Shown here: piece by piece, positions 1 to 11,616 of the stretch | Numbering within the stretch: the stretch's first letter is position 1 | Layout of the letters: each line of letters starts with the position of its first letter | Source: Uloborus plumipes | Taxonomy: Eukaryota; Arthropoda; Arachnida; Araneae; Uloboridae | DNA: 64,000 nt | Direction of reading: 5' to 3' | Assembly: GCA_038373865.1 (NCBI GenBank) | Contig: JAXGGA010002869.1 | Coordinates: 49,100 to 113,099, forward strand | The notes under the pieces: generated by a model | Told to the model about the DNA's origin: nothing | What the model saw: the letters and a program-made list of their open reading frames with translations, nothing else | Databases searched by the model: none | Translations under genes and position numbers: made by a program

Positions 1-577
1 CTTCCAGGTAAAACGCTCGCGTGCGCTTGTGGTACGCCTTGTAATTGAAACATCACTTTTCTACTTTATGCAGTTTCTGCTTCTTGAAATCTACTTTTGT
101 ATGATGCTACTTTTGGAACGTACCATTCGAGAAGAGACAAAATATTCTATGAAATAAAGAAAAGTATTTCTGGCAAAATTGTTTTATTTGTTCCGTTTCA
201 AGAAGAAATGAGACAGTAAGAAGCAAAAAGATGAAACTGTAATGTGACCAATTACGTTTCTCCTCAAAATGAGGCATTTACCGTTTTAGGTATTAACACG
301 TAGATTTTTTTTAAAGTTATTTTTTAAATTATTACTTGAAAGAAATACTGTTGTAAGTATGTGGAACAAATTTAACGTAAAAATACGTTTGAGGATGCTG
401 TTGATGTTACTGAAGCTACTTAAATAGCCGAGCTGGAGTAGATGCATCTTCCCGGTTTGAGTCGGAATATCTACGGCATCCGTTTTCATGAGTACCATTA
501 AGGTGGAAGTCCGTTTTAGCTCAACACTTATTCCCACAGCGAACTGTAGAGGACAGAAGAAAGTGAAAGTAGGTCCA
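1..577. other. Unassigned AT-rich DNA
   Basis: No gene, long repeat arm or transposon end was recognised. Short open frames here lack any family signature and overlap one another on both strands, so they are not called. Confidence 0.5.
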
Positions 578-647
578 TGCCAGAGCCGGGATTCGAACCT
601 CCCCATCCCAGTTAGACTTATCTTACCACTAGACAAGGTGGCCGGCA
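578..647 (-). repeat. tRNA-like sequence, probably a tRNA-derived SINE head or tRNA pseudogene
   Basis: Read on the minus strand, these 70 bases have a box-A-like TGTCTAGTGGTAAG near the 5' end and a box-B-like GGTTCGAATCC near the 3' end, at the spacing of a tRNA. The ends TGCCGG and TGGCA can pair as most of an acceptor stem. The T-stem pairs badly and I cannot assign an anticodon, so a working tRNA is unlikely. Pol III promoter boxes of this kind are the hallmark of tRNA-derived SINEs. I could not define a SINE body or tail. Confidence 0.5.
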
Positions 648-2143
648 CATTTGAGAAAGTATTCAAGAGGAATGCATTCAAACAATGCATTTGAATTGCC
701 TGAGTACATCCGGTACTGATTTTAAATACGAACGAAATTCTAGGCAAAACTTCAACTTTACATTTACTTTTAAAATCAACATTACTTTCAGAACTGCAAT
801 TTACAAATGTACGTTTTCGCGAGTCAACAAATTAGTCATAAGCAAAAATGTCCTCTCTGTGAGTACATTAGGTCAAGGAAAACATAAAATATGCATTAAT
901 TAACTATGCATGATTTAATGCTTAGCATAAAAGTATACTTAAACAGCCCCTTCCGGATTTTTGATCGAAGCATTCAGTGTTCCATTATGTCACTTCGTAA
1001 AATGGGACCTTTCAGCATCTGGGGGGACAACGGGACCGGATTCCAAAAAGCAGGACACATGGACACTAGGGTGTCCCAAAAAAAACGAAAGTTGGAATTT
1101 TGCAACGCATACCCTCTTATTTTTTTCCTTTTACATCAAAACAATTGTAAAAAAAGTTTAATGTAATTTGAACAACGGTAACCCGTGCCGACTTGCGTCC
1201 GAAAGTGAGAACTAGCCCTTTTTCACTAGGCCAAATCGAAAATACTTTTTTCAGAATTTCAAAATTTCATGTCGATAAAACGCTTCCCCTAGATCCCAAC
1301 ATATCCCAAAAAATCATTTATCCAAATAAAAAAATATTTAGGTACCCCAAACGAGGCTTAAAATTCACAATTTTCTTCAAAAAATAGCTCTTTTTCTATG
1401 TATTTTGTAAACAGCGAAAGATAAATTTTAAGAAATTATCAAGATGAAAAATATGAAGCATAAAGTATATAATTAGAGCTGAATATAAGTTTTTTCACTC
1501 ATTTTATATTTATTTCTCCTGGAAATTACTCAAAATGAAGGTTTTTTCAAGTTTTAAGTTAAATTTTACCATTTTAAATACTACATTTTTTTAATTATTC
1601 ATCTGAAAGTATGTTCTTTAGTGATTTTGTAACTTGATATTATCTTTAAATGTATCTCATTTAAAATAAATAAAGAGTTAAAATAAATTGAAAAAAAAAT
1701 TTAAAAAAAAACTAGGACAACGATTTATTTACAACATATATTTACTACAATATTACAGTACAATAAACATTACTAAACATGCTATCCTTTTAATGTTTGT
1801 TTATTGCAGTCAGAGTATATATTTCGGTGCTCTTGGACGCAACACAACAAAAATTGTTTTTGCTCCTCATCAACTGTTAGCAAACCATGACAATCCTGAA
1901 TCATTTTTACAGCTCTTTCAGCTGAATCATTTACTGCTCTAAACACTGAGACCATTTTTTTTCCTTCTTTAAACTTACACTTAAAGAATTAAGTGTAATT
2001 CGCCCATAGAGAAGGATTCTCATTGAGAAAACTATCATCGATTTTGAGCCCAGTAAGCAAAGGCTATCTTTTAAATGATATGAACTTATCAATTGTTTTC
2101 TCTGCAAAATAATAAAATAACAGGTAATAAATGCGCGATATGA

Positions 2144-2175
2144 GGAAGTAACTAATTAAACAATTAGTTACTTCC
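2144..2175. repeat. Perfect 14-bp hairpin
   Basis: GGAAGTAACTAATT at 2144-2157 is followed by a 4-base loop and its exact reverse complement at 2162-2175. It lies in the interior of the 1069-4776 element. Role unknown. Confidence 0.8.
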
Positions 2176-2500
2176 TTCCCCCATTTTTTTTTTATTCGGC
2201 TCAATACACAAGTACTAATATACACTTTCAATCACAAGTCGGCATAATTTGTAATTTTTGAAATTACAATAAACATTTTCGACAACCATATTGATATTAA
2301 ACAAACATTTATTCCCAGCACGAGGCATAAAGTTTATATATTTCTTTAAATATTAGATTTTTTCTATTTATTTATTGCATCATTTGTGAATTTTAAATTG
2401 CAGATACAGTTAAAGAAAATATCAAGTCACAAAATCACTGAACAAACTTTCAAAGCAGCATTTGCAGGTGAATAATAAAAAAAAATGTAGTAGGGTAATG

Positions 2501-4106
2501 TGTGGCAAAGTGAAATAGCAGGGCAAAGTGAAATGGTAAAATATTTTCCCAGCTTGTTGTGTAACCTATCTAGCAATATTCTAACTAAGTTTCTAGACAT
2601 ATAGTTAATTCCTGTCAAAAAATAAGTAGCTTCAAAGATCAACGAAAAAATTACACAAGCTATTTTAAGGTAGTAGTCTGATAACTCATGCCTATTTTCA
2701 TGACTTTTTTGGAGGGTCGTTTTTTATGGGAAAATAAAAGTGAATTATCTTGAATATTAAGAGTGTTTTTATTTACATATTGAAAATATAGAAAACAATT
2801 TATTTGAAAAAATTTAATAGTTTATTACTACTATTATTGTCACTCGAAGTTGGAACCTCAAGAAAAATGCACGTGGGTGGCCCGGGTGATTTTGGCTCTT
2901 GATGTTATCTGAAATTAAATATTCTTGATTATTCTTAATCTATAGACATGTCATTCTGGTCGGAACTACTGAAGTTAAATTTCAAGGGTAAATAACAAAA
3001 TGGCGGACTTTCAAAAAAAAAAAAAAACTTTTTTTAGCAAAGAAAGGGTTGTAAAATAAAAAGTTAGGGGTGAAAAAAATTCTCTTTAGTACCGACGAGA
3101 ACTATAAGTGTGTAGAACAGCCTGTTAAAATTTGAAAGCAATCGGTTCTGTAGAAAAAAAAGTTAGGACCCGGGCCGACCAGAAAAACAATGTCTTGAGA
3201 AAAACGCGTTTAAAGTTCAACAACAAACTCCGAGACGCTCTAGAAAACTCATTATAACTCCCGAAATATTTCAAATTTCTGTCCGAAATTTTCACAGTAT
3301 ATTCTTAAAACATTGTACTTTCAAGTTAAGCAAAAAAAAAAAATTTTTCGATTTTCTGAACCCAAGTTACCAGACTACTACCTTAAAAATTTGATACCTT
3401 TATTGTAATATTCGTGGTTTTTCAAAAATATTTCTTGTTATTATAAAAGGATAAGATTTTTGTAATTATCATCCAAACTATTAATTGAGAACTACTGATA
3501 TCTAGTGCAGTCCTTATTTAGTTAAAGTTAGGCATTTTTTGATTTTTAATGTTCAATGTAATTTGTCAAGTGCACGCGGGGCAAAGTGAAATAGTTCATT
3601 TCGTGTACTTATTCATTCATTTATTAAATCACTCATGTATTTCTTCATTTATTAATTAATTTACATTCTTTTACTTAATTATTTACTCATTCATTAACTA
3701 ATTTTCTTATTCGTTCTCTATTTTCTTCACTCATTTATCTTTTTTCATATTAATCAATTTATTTATTCATTTACTTGCTCATTCTTTTATTTTTCGTTAA
3801 TAATTATTTTTTCGTTTATTTACGCATTCATTTGATGAGAATTACTATTAATCAATCGTCGAATTAAAAAATTTTCATAACAAAAATATTTTATTTTTCG
3901 CTTTGCTCCATGTTTTTTTGAAGTGAAAATTTTTCACATTTTTTTAAAGTTCAAAATAACTGCCAAAGATGAAAAATAATATTTCAACGAAAGTATTATC
4001 AAAAAAACATTATTCCTTCTTTATGTACAAACATTTTTAGAACAAAATTCCCATTTGTTCTTTTTGAAGTAGGCAAGTAAACTTAACTATTTCACTTTGC
4101 CCCACA
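2501..4106. mobile_element. Candidate nested element with CAAAGTGAAATAG ends
   Basis: TGTGGCAAAGTGAAATAG at 2501 is matched by the inverted CTATTTCACTTTGCCCCACA at 4087-4106. The core GGGCAAAGTGAAAT also recurs at about 2521 and 3582. I see no clear target duplication and no protein, so this may be a nested MITE or a motif repeated for another reason. Confidence 0.35.
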
Positions 4107-4149
4107 TGAAAAATAATCAAATAAGATTTGTGCTGAAATGTAATTGAAA

Positions 4150-4258
4150 TTAAAAACCAACGTAAATAAAGCACAAATTAGGTTGAAAGTACAGCATGTA
4201 AAGGCGTACATGATGTACTTTCTACCCAATTTGTGCTTTACTTACGTTGGTTTTTAAC
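4150..4258. mobile_element. Short foldback element (MITE-like)
   Basis: Arms beginning TTAAAAACCAACGTAA and running through AAAGCACAAATT are repeated in inverted orientation, with about 10 bases between the arms. The hairpin is near-perfect over about 45 bp and sits inside the large 1069-4776 element. No target duplication could be fixed. Confidence 0.6.
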
Positions 4259-4971
4259 TTCATTTGTAAAAAATTTGTTTTTAAAGTGGAAAAATTTAAC
4301 TTAAAACTTGAAAAAAACCTTAATTTTGAGTAATTTCCATGAGAAATAAATATAAAATGAGAGAAAAAACTTAGATTTAGCTTTAATTATATACTTTATG
4401 CTTCATATTTTTCATCTTGATAATTTCATAAAATTATCTTTCATTGTTTACAAAATATATAGAAAAAAAGCTATTATGAATTTTAGGCCACGCTTGGGGT
4501 ACCTAAACATTTTTTAATTTGGATAAATGATTTTTTGGGACATGTTGGGATCTAGGGGAAGCGTTTTATCAACATGAAATTTTGAATTTCCGAAAAAAGT
4601 TTTTTTCGATTTGGCCTAGTGAAAAAGGGCCAGTTCGCATTTTCGGACGCAAGTCGGCACGGGTTACCGTTGTTCAAATTGCATGAAACTTTTTTTACAA
4701 TTGTTTTGATGTAAAAGGAAAAGAATAAGAGGGTATGCGTTACAAAATTCCGACTTTCGGTTTTTTTGGGACACCCTAATGGACACCTTATGTAAATGTC
4801 AAAATTATAATTTAACTAGCTGACCCGGCGAACTCTGTTCCGCCTCAAAGGCAATAAATAAGCAAATTTTTCAATTTATTAAGGTTTTTTAGAAGAAAAT
4901 AGAAAAAAAAAGTTAAGTACTTACATTTATCTGTCATCATTGATTCTGTATTTTAGTACAAAGGTTGCTCT

Positions 4972-5404
4972 TCACTTAAGTACCTTGTGATACACAACAT
5001 TTTTTGTTTCATTATCAGGCGCAAAGACAAATAACGCAGATAGTCATCCGACCCGTGAACATGCCACATATAATTGACCAAGGGAAAAACAGCGATGTTC
5101 TGGATACAAACCACAAACTTTTTAAGGATTGGCCTTGTGATTTGTTGATGGTCACGACAAATGCAAGACGGATCGGAAATTGAAGTCTTTTAAATTCAAA
5201 CAGCATATTGGTTGGGATCATCGGGATCCTCGGTATGAGAACTTCCTCACCTTTGAATTTTCCTTTCAGTATCGTCGCGTAAATTACATTGTTCATCAAT
5301 TTTCGAACCACCAAACGCGTACCGTTGCACAGTTTTGGATGGTTTATGTTTCGAAACATGATTACTACGGAACCAACCTTTAGGCGTAAATTGACACTTA
5401 ATAC
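4972..5404 (-). pseudogene. Helitron Rep/helicase, C-terminal fragment (broken)
   Basis: This encodes the last ~140 residues of the PIF1-like helicase of a Helitron, the enzyme that unwinds DNA during rolling-circle transposition. Visible family signatures are LCNGTRLVV, the LIPRIPMIP segment, the FEFKRLQFPIRLAF segment and the helicase motif TINKSQGQSL. After SLK, a run of A at about 5120-5126 shifts the frame. The expected continuation (QLYVACSRVG and then a typical APDNETKN tail ending at the stop 4972-4974) lies in the next frame and is cut again by a TGA at about 5047. With the N-terminal Rep and most of the helicase absent, it cannot be functional. It sits directly upstream of the Helitron 3' hairpin, as in intact elements. 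Confidence 0.8.
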
Positions 5405-5880
5405 AGCGGTAACTCACAACCTATTTTACCGGGCTCCAGAAGCTGTCAGAGCATGTGCTTTATGTCGCTCGGCGACAGAGGCTCAAAAATATCTTAGTTA
5501 AAAAGATATTTTTCTCGGACTGCTTATCAACTGACGGCTCCATCCATAAATACATCCAAACAAACTTTTGTATATATAATAGTAGTAAGAAGAACAATCT
5601 CTTTAACAGCAGTCCAGGAGCTATCCACCAAGCGCTTTCCCCCTCTCAGCCTCAGAGGCGTAAAAACTCTTAAGTGACAATCGTTTCTGACAGCTTATCA
5701 CATATAAATTTCAAGGGAAGTGACGCGTTTGTGAATAATTTATTTCACAAAAAAGTCAAATAACACTCAACAACGCACCGCTAACTTACAACCTGTTTAC
5801 TGCGCTCCGGAAGCTACCAGAACGTGTGCTTTATGTCGCTCAGCCATGGAGGTGTCAAAAAAGGCTTAGTAAAAAGGCTT
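5405..5880. repeat. Direct duplication inside the Helitron
   Basis: A ~100-bp block at about 5405-5510, containing GTGCTTTATGTCGCTC, recurs in the same orientation at about 5778-5880 with roughly 85% similarity by eye. The offset is about 373 bp. It fills the space where helicase coding sequence would lie, so the element was remodelled by deletion and duplication. Confidence 0.6.
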
Positions 5881-6204
5881 AGTTAATAAGGCATTTTTTC
5901 TTTTTTTGTTTCTGACACACATAAATTATAGCCTATGTCCGTCTCCTGGTTCTAAGCTACCCACCAATTTTTAGCCCTATCGGGACAGCCGTTCTTGAGT
6001 TATAAATAGTGTAACTAACACGACTTTCTTTTATATTTATAGAAGACAACCAGTGCAAACGGTAAAAGGAAAGATAAACCTCTCCTCTGCTTTGGAAAAT
6101 TCTATTATGTCCATTTGTTTCTTATTGACTAAAATGTATTTGTTCACGAATAACGAGCGTTCTTGGAGAAATGGGATTGATAATATGTCCACTCAAAATT
6201 ATTA

Positions 6205-6390
6205 CTGTCGTCCCTGCTTAATCGGGTAACGGATAAACAAATATCCCACTTATACGAGTATAATATCTCGGAACCGAATCTTTCCCATACCAAAAATGGA
6301 ATGTTAAAGATCCCCGCTTAATCGAATACCCCGCTTTATCGAATACTATTTCTTGGAACCGACGGTATTCATTTAAGCGGGGCCGACAGT
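6205..6390. repeat. Fragment resembling the AAGCGG-type MITE family
   Basis: The region carries CGCTTAATCGAATAC and the end-like ATTTAAGCGGGGCCGACAGT. These resemble elements at about 20136-20300, 42460-42637 and 57567-57725. No target duplication was seen. Confidence 0.35.
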
Positions 6391-7899
6391 ATTTACATTT
6401 ACACACAGAAGACACAGAAAACAACAGAAGTCTCCAAAAAAATCTAAAAACGTGATTCTTGAATTAATAAGTAAATTTAATGCTTTTTCTTGCCACAAAA
6501 CTAACAGAAAGTTACGTAACTGGTGCATAGTGGTATGAAAGAGAAAAAATCAATTTAGAAAAACATTTTGAATTTTTATAAGTGCAGGGAGCCTTTCTTT
6601 ATGCAATTCACGAAACTACCCAGTTTTAATAATTTTTCATCTCTTCCAGTTTCTCCAAATAAAAACGAAAATTCTTCCTTAGCGTATAAAAATGAAATGC
6701 TTCAATTTTTATGAAAGCCGTAAAAAACGTATTCTAATCACCAAAATGCTTTCTTCTTGCGAAACTCGCCTCTGATGCAATTAGTGTTTGACATGTTGGG
6801 TCTAAATCAAATCACGCGTCGTGTGCCCCTCATAAACGCCAACAGTGTTTAATCCTAAAATCCAGTCCTTAAACCCGGGGATTTGAAGTTTCTGATTAAA
6901 CCGGAGAGCCCCCACACTCGCCCACGGTTATCGCCCACCAGGGATTAAAGTGCGACGTTGATTCTTCTTCCCCTGAAACTTTCGGTATAATGTATAATAT
7001 TGGAATAGTTTTACTGTTTTTTGGGCAGAAGAGGAAGAAGAGGGAAGAAAAGAAAAAATAGGTGTTGAATAGTTTTACAGTATTTTCTTTCTTTCTTTCT
7101 AAATCATGTGTGGGCTTATTTTTACCTCAGTCCGTTATCATTGTTGAAACCCTGTTTATCTTCTATTAATCAGTTTTAAAGACATACTGTTACCATGAAT
7201 TTTCATGAAAAAAAAATTCCTTCACTCCTTCAAAAGAAAAGATAAATTACTGCTAAATCAGTAATTAATACATCCAAACTTTCATAATTTTCAATTAACC
7301 AACAAAAGGTATTTTCTCAAACAAATAAATGAAAACAGCCATCTCTATTTACTAAAGTCAGAGTGTGTTTGTGAGCTATGTGTGCGTGCATGTGTGCATC
7401 TGGAAATATCCGTCAGAAATTGTGGGTGGGAATACAGGTAGTTTTTGAAGGTACAGTTCATGAGAAAATTACACCTCGTAATATTTGGGAATTGTTTTTT
7501 TTTAGTTATTTTTTGTGTACATTATTTATCTTCTAATTTAGATAAAGAGTTAGTCAAAGTATGAACTAACTCAATAGTAAAACATCATTTACTATTATGA
7601 AAATGTATACGAATTTCTACAAGAGCTTTTATATGTAACTCTAAAATTGACTCTTAGAATGTTTAAAGTTTATATGCAAAGCTGAAAAGAAAGTTTTTTC
7701 TACTCAAAAAAAAAGGAAAATAGTCAAAAAAAAAAACACTATGTAATCAATTATAATATTATAGCATTATTGCAACCAGAAGCTATTTTTAAGCTTCTTT
7801 AAAATAATATGAAATTATATGAAGAAGAGCAATGAATAATAAAGTGTTTAACACATTTTACAGTAAATAATAAAAAAGCGATAAAAGATTAATAAAATT
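6391..7899. other. Unassigned AT-rich DNA
   Basis: No gene was recognised. A short (CTTT)n run lies near 7085-7101. A more GC-balanced patch at about 6880-6990 has no open frame with a family signature. Confidence 0.5.
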
Positions 7900-8544
7900 C
7901 ATACGTTAGTAATTTTAGATTCTCATTTAAACGTAAGAAAATCAATCCTGACTAAAACAAGATGTCGAAGATAGTCTGTGATGCTAACTGCTATTAAACT
8001 AGGGTTAATTTAGATTTTTGTAAAGTTGGACAACATATCGTCGTCGCCATGCTAAAATAACGAATATGTGAAAAATCGCGCTTTTCAAGTTCGTTTTTCA
8101 AGCTCGAATTGTACAATAAATTAAGATTAAAATGATACCTTCGAACGATAGTTTTACACTTAGAGATATCTATAAAAGTTTAAGAATGGAAAATGACCAA
8201 ACACGTCAGCTGGGAAAAAGTTATGTGCAGTGTTTTGGTTCTCCTGAAAAGTGCCAATTTTCACATTCGTAAGTTTAGCGTGGTGGCGACGATATTTTTG
8301 AAAACTTTTAAATTCTTTCATTTTCAACAACTTAAAGAATTCAAACATACGAAAATCAATCTCATGAACCTGGCTAAAACAAAATGACGAAGATAGTCGG
8401 TGATCTTAACTGCTGTCAAAATAAGGTTCCTTCAGACTTTTGCAAAGTTGGATGACAGATTTTTGAAAACTTTTAAATTATTTCCTTTTGCACAACCTAA
8501 AGAATTCAAATGTACAAAAATCAAGTTCACGAATCTGACTACTA
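7900..8544. repeat. Dispersed repeat family B, copy 1 (internally duplicated)
   Basis: The block GAAGATAGTCTGTGATGCTA with its AACTGCTNTNAAAT surroundings occurs at about 7960 and again, diverged, at about 8390. It recurs near 56500 and 56660. The shared order (ACGTTAGTAATTTT, the GAAGATAGTC block, a TTTTTAAAACTTTTAAATT-like stretch) shows one interspersed family. Nothing coding was recognised. Confidence 0.6.
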
Positions 8545-8771
8545 GTTTGTCCCAAAAGTTCGTAAACATTCGCTCAAGCGTGTCAATACTTTTTTGATTC
8601 GAAGCCGGCTGAATGATACTTTAAAACCAAATACGAAAGAATGTTGTTTGATAGAAGAAAGGGTTAGAAAATCTTTATCTACATGAATAATTTTTGTTGT
8701 TTTTTGTTTACTTGTCATGTAAAATTTCAATTTTTTGCAAGTGTTTACGAACTTTTGGAACAACCCAATAA
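8545..8771. mobile_element. MITE with CCAAAAGTTCGTAAACA ends
   Basis: TTTGTCCCAAAAGTTCGTAAACA at about 8549 is matched by inverted TGTTTACGAACTTTTGGAACAAC at about 8741-8763. It interrupts the family B repeat, whose CTCTCAGAG-containing part resumes at about 8880. The ends resemble Tc1/mariner MITEs. A TA lies next to each end but the exact boundary is uncertain. Confidence 0.6.
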
Positions 8772-8883
8772 AGCAATCTGTCGAAGATAGACTGATCTTC
8801 AGAAAATTAATGTGCTTAAAGAAAGCAGGAGTGTTTTTTACTTTTTTTTTTGGTATAATTTCAATTGAGTATCTATACTTTAA

Positions 8884-8909
8884 CCCCCCCCCCCCCCCCC
8901 CACACACAT
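8884..8909. repeat. Poly-C and (CA)n tract
   Basis: Eighteen C residues (8884-8901) run into CACACACA. This is prone to assembly and replication error. Confidence 0.9.
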
Positions 8910-9320
8910 ACACCTCTCAGAGAAAAAATTCGAAATCCGGACCAATGTTCTTCTAGTTGACTCTGGGTGTCAAAATTAAATCATCTCCAGAGACAAAAGT
9001 GCCACCACTGACAGAATTAATAAAGTTATTCGGCGAACGGAGCACTTGGAAAAAGTTCGATGGCACACTCCCGAGTAGGCCCTGAGCCAGCCATTGTGGC
9101 GGGAAGCGAAGAAAAATCTCGCCATGAATCAAGCTTTTCTGCGTCAGGGTAGGTCGCCGAGAGTGATGAACACACTCGGCGGGAAAGGATTCATTAATCG
9201 GAGGAAGAACGATCCGTAGAAATGGTTCGGACAAAGAGGTGTCGCCTTTTTACTTAGATCGTGTTTATGAATTTATGTCAGGGCATTTTTGACATATGGC
9301 CTAGGTGACATCGTTGTCGG
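8910..9320. other. End of family B repeat, then an unassigned GC-balanced patch
   Basis: About 8910-8985 matches the end of the family B repeat near 56780-56830 (CTCAGAG, then TGTTCTTCT.GTTGA). About 9000-9240 is less AT-rich than its surroundings and has a 93-codon open frame on the minus strand (8953-9234). That frame resembles no family I know. I do not call a gene. Confidence 0.4.
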
Positions 9321-9324
9321 CTAG

Positions 9325-9800
9325 AGCACAGGTTCTCAAACTTTTACTGAGGAACACCTTGTACCTTTCTTAATTTGAAGCTGACTGGATGTATTTAAAT
9401 ATTACTTTCACAGCAATTAAATTGGGTGATGTGAGATGAATCAGAAAGGTTTCGTTGGTACATTCAATTACAACTATAAAAATGATATAGAGTACTTTAT
9501 TAGCTTCTCACAGCACGAAAAAGTCTCGTTGACAACAGGTTGAGAATCTATGGCCAAGAAGATGCAAAACAAATTACTGGTAAGGAAGCAATAAGTTGAG
9601 TTTGTCAGGAAAAAAATTCTACATTTACCGAATGAAATTCCAATGCACTGGAAAAAAAACTGCAAGACTATCTCCAAATTTGCCGAATCCTCAGATAAAA
9701 GTCCCCAAACACGGATTTTTTGGGAGATCACAATGACCTTCCATGACCCCTGATCACTGGGCAGCATTACATTTATGTGCTGCTTCTGGTTCATCAGAAG
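9325..9800. repeat. Dispersed repeat with hAT-like end and a GGTCA palindrome
   Basis: CAGGTTCTCAAACTTTTACTG at about 9329 resembles the end of hAT-type elements. The downstream part (about 9660-9760) contains GCCGAATCCTCAG and AGATCACAATGACCT. It matches the repeat at about 18395-18475 and, in opposite orientation, at about 30360-30440. A 106-codon minus-strand frame across it has no recognisable domain and looks like repeat sequence. Confidence 0.45.
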
Positions 9801-10049
9801 AATCTTTCAGAACCAGAAGGAAGGCTTAAATGATAGATCACTAAACCGAGTGGAACAGAAGATAGAGTACAGAATGAAAAGGTCCGCATTAAAGTCCAGA
9901 AGAAACACATTTAACCAACTAGTTGTGGACACTTGTCCAACTACTCTCCTGGATACTACTCTCCTGGAGACAGTTTTGCAGGAGTCGGAGTAGTTCCACT
10001 TAGTTATGCGCTGGGTTAATGGTCGTATTAAAGGCAATCCTTGAACATT

Positions 10050-10612
10050 TATGGTGACTAGTGTATGTTAAGTCTGTCGTAGTCGTCCGTCAAGTTTTAT
10101 AACAGTGTTAAAAATTTGTAAAAAAAAGCCTACTGGTCCCTCAGACCAGTCAATATGAACATGTACTGGTCCTCAGACAACATTACTGGTCCGCTTTAAA
10201 TTTAATACTGAACATGTTTGCACAAAAAATCATTTCCTTCATTATTACTTTTATTTTGAGTAAAATTGGTTCATTTGTAACTCATTGATTAAACAGTGAA
10301 AAACACAGTCGATTGGTGGAAAGCGCCGGGAGATTTCGTGTGATTGACAATTTTCGGCGGCTGGTGATCCTGCAGACCATTGATTATTTTTTTCTGGTGG
10401 TCCGAGGCGAGTTTCACTGGTCTGGAACTAGTGAATCAGCTGTAGTTTCAAAAGCTGATAGCAAATCATACTTTTGGTCTGGATCCAAAAGGAAGAGTGT
10501 TCTTCGAAGACAAATCCTCCAAATTAAAAACACCTCAACGATAAGCAAGGGGAAACTTGGTGTGTTAGGCTCCCTCACGGTAGAAAAAGGTTGGGCACCA
10601 CTGACTTACATC
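10050..10612. mobile_element. hAT-like non-autonomous element (right end recognised)
   Basis: The right end, AAAGGTTGGGCACCACTG at about 10589-10606, is the reverse complement of the CAGTGGTGCCCAACCTTT-type end of many hAT elements. The interior repeats ACTGGTCC and GGTCTGGA motifs. No matching left end or 8-bp duplication was found, so the left limit is approximate. No transposase is visible. Confidence 0.4.
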
Positions 10613-11194
10613 AACCTCATGAGGAAATAAATGAGGCGTTCCCAGTTACCTTTTAATCTCTAGGGTAAGTAAGAACTTGCAGGGGAAAATGTAAAAATGA
10701 TTTTAGTCTCAAACGAACAGTCACAAAGTCAAATTTTTCCTTCCCAATTACTCTTAAAGAGTCTAAGAGACAATGCACAAAACTTTATCTCTCAATTCAT
10801 TTAAAAGACCGATAAGGTGAAAACATTGAAATTTAGTTTACATTAATCCCAACCTTATTTCTTATTCTGTCATAATTAGGTCACGACAGGGTTAAAACAT
10901 TTTCAACTCACAACTCATTGAAACGGCAAAATGTTAGACTATACGTCACAGATGACCAACAGCTGTCGCAACAGTCCCAAAACTGAAGACAATAAATTTT
11001 AAGCAAAAAAACAAATTTTGCAACATGGAACCACACATCGTAATTCATTTTACGCAACCCAGTTTATAGTGTTCAAATACTGAAAAGAAAATCTACGAAA
11101 TTAGCTAAGGTCTCCGAACTGGCATTAACAACTACAACAAAAACAACCAAAACAATCATTTCAAACAACCATTCGTCCTACGCGAGCTCGTAGT
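10613..11194. other. Unassigned DNA
   Basis: No repeat arm, transposon end or protein family was recognised. Confidence 0.4.
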
Positions 11195-11290
11195 ATAGGA
11201 CGGTTATAAATACTTACAGTACTACTACTTAAGTCGTGAGTGACGTCAGTTACGTGAGAGGTCATCACGTCAGCAGGCAGCAGTCCCGTA
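11195..11290. promoter_or_regulatory. Candidate regulatory patch: CRE/bZIP cluster near a TATA-like site
   Basis: Within 32 bases lie TGACGTCA (11241-11248), TTACGTGA (11250-11257) and TCACGTCA (11265-11272). The first is the full cAMP-response element and the others are close bZIP-type variants. A TATAAATA-like sequence lies just upstream at about 11205. The patch is more GC-rich than its surroundings. It would fall in the first coding intron of the minus-strand GPCR gene if exon 2 lies to the left. This is an inference from motifs only. Confidence 0.3.
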
Positions 11291-11616
11291 ATTTATGGGC
11301 GCTAATTGAGCGGCAGAAAAAAAACTGGCATAAATTCGTCTCACCGCCGGAAGCTTTGAACCCTTTTTTTATGACAACACTTCGGAGCTGTCACGATTGG
11401 CAAGTCTATGACACCAAACTGACATCAACCGCCATGTTGGTCCCTGAGGAGGGGTTGTAACCCTTTAATGTACTCAGTGCTAAAAGTTAAGCACGAAAGA
11501 AAAACGTTAATTTCCAGAAGACAATGTAAAAAGAACCTGTTTCCCTAACTCTGATTTTTAAAATGACAAACAAAAAAGCACGCCGTTGCTCCCACATATT
11601 TTTCAGTCCTCTTTTT

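Larger units (their letters stand above)
1069..4776. mobile_element. Long-terminal-inverted-repeat element with TA target duplication
   Basis: The element starts GGGTGTCCCAAAAA and ends in the reverse complement TTTTTTGGGACACCC. Both ends are flanked by TA (1067-1068 and 4777-4778), as in Tc1/mariner-type insertions. The arms are long: about 1069-1590 matches the reverse complement of about 4263-4776, with scattered substitutions and small indels. The 2.7-kb interior has no transposase and no convincing open frame, so the element is non-autonomous or gutted. The interior carries smaller inverted repeats (2144-2175, 2501-4106, 4150-4258), which suggests later nested insertions. Superfamily is inferred only from the TA duplication and the end sequence. 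Confidence 0.75.
4816..6046 (-). mobile_element. Deleted Helitron (minus strand)
   Basis: Read on the minus strand, the 3' end at 4816 is CTAG. It is preceded by a short hairpin (GGCGGAAC, AGA, GTTCGCC) and followed by T, the standard Helitron 3' architecture and insertion site. The C-terminal end of the Helitron helicase lies just inside it. The minus-strand 5' region, about 5900-6046, starts TCTTCTATAAATATAAAAG and includes an AACTCAAGAACGGCTG block and a GCTTAGAACCAGGAGACGG block. From memory these resemble the 5' sequence of common arthropod Helitrons. At about 1.2 kb most of the Rep/helicase gene is missing. The exact 5' base is uncertain because the preceding base is not the expected A. 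Confidence 0.7.

Noticed and set aside
9474..9794. 106-codon minus-strand frame
   Set aside because: It spans a dispersed repeat that has non-coding copies at 18.4 and 30.4 kb, so the open frame is a by-product.
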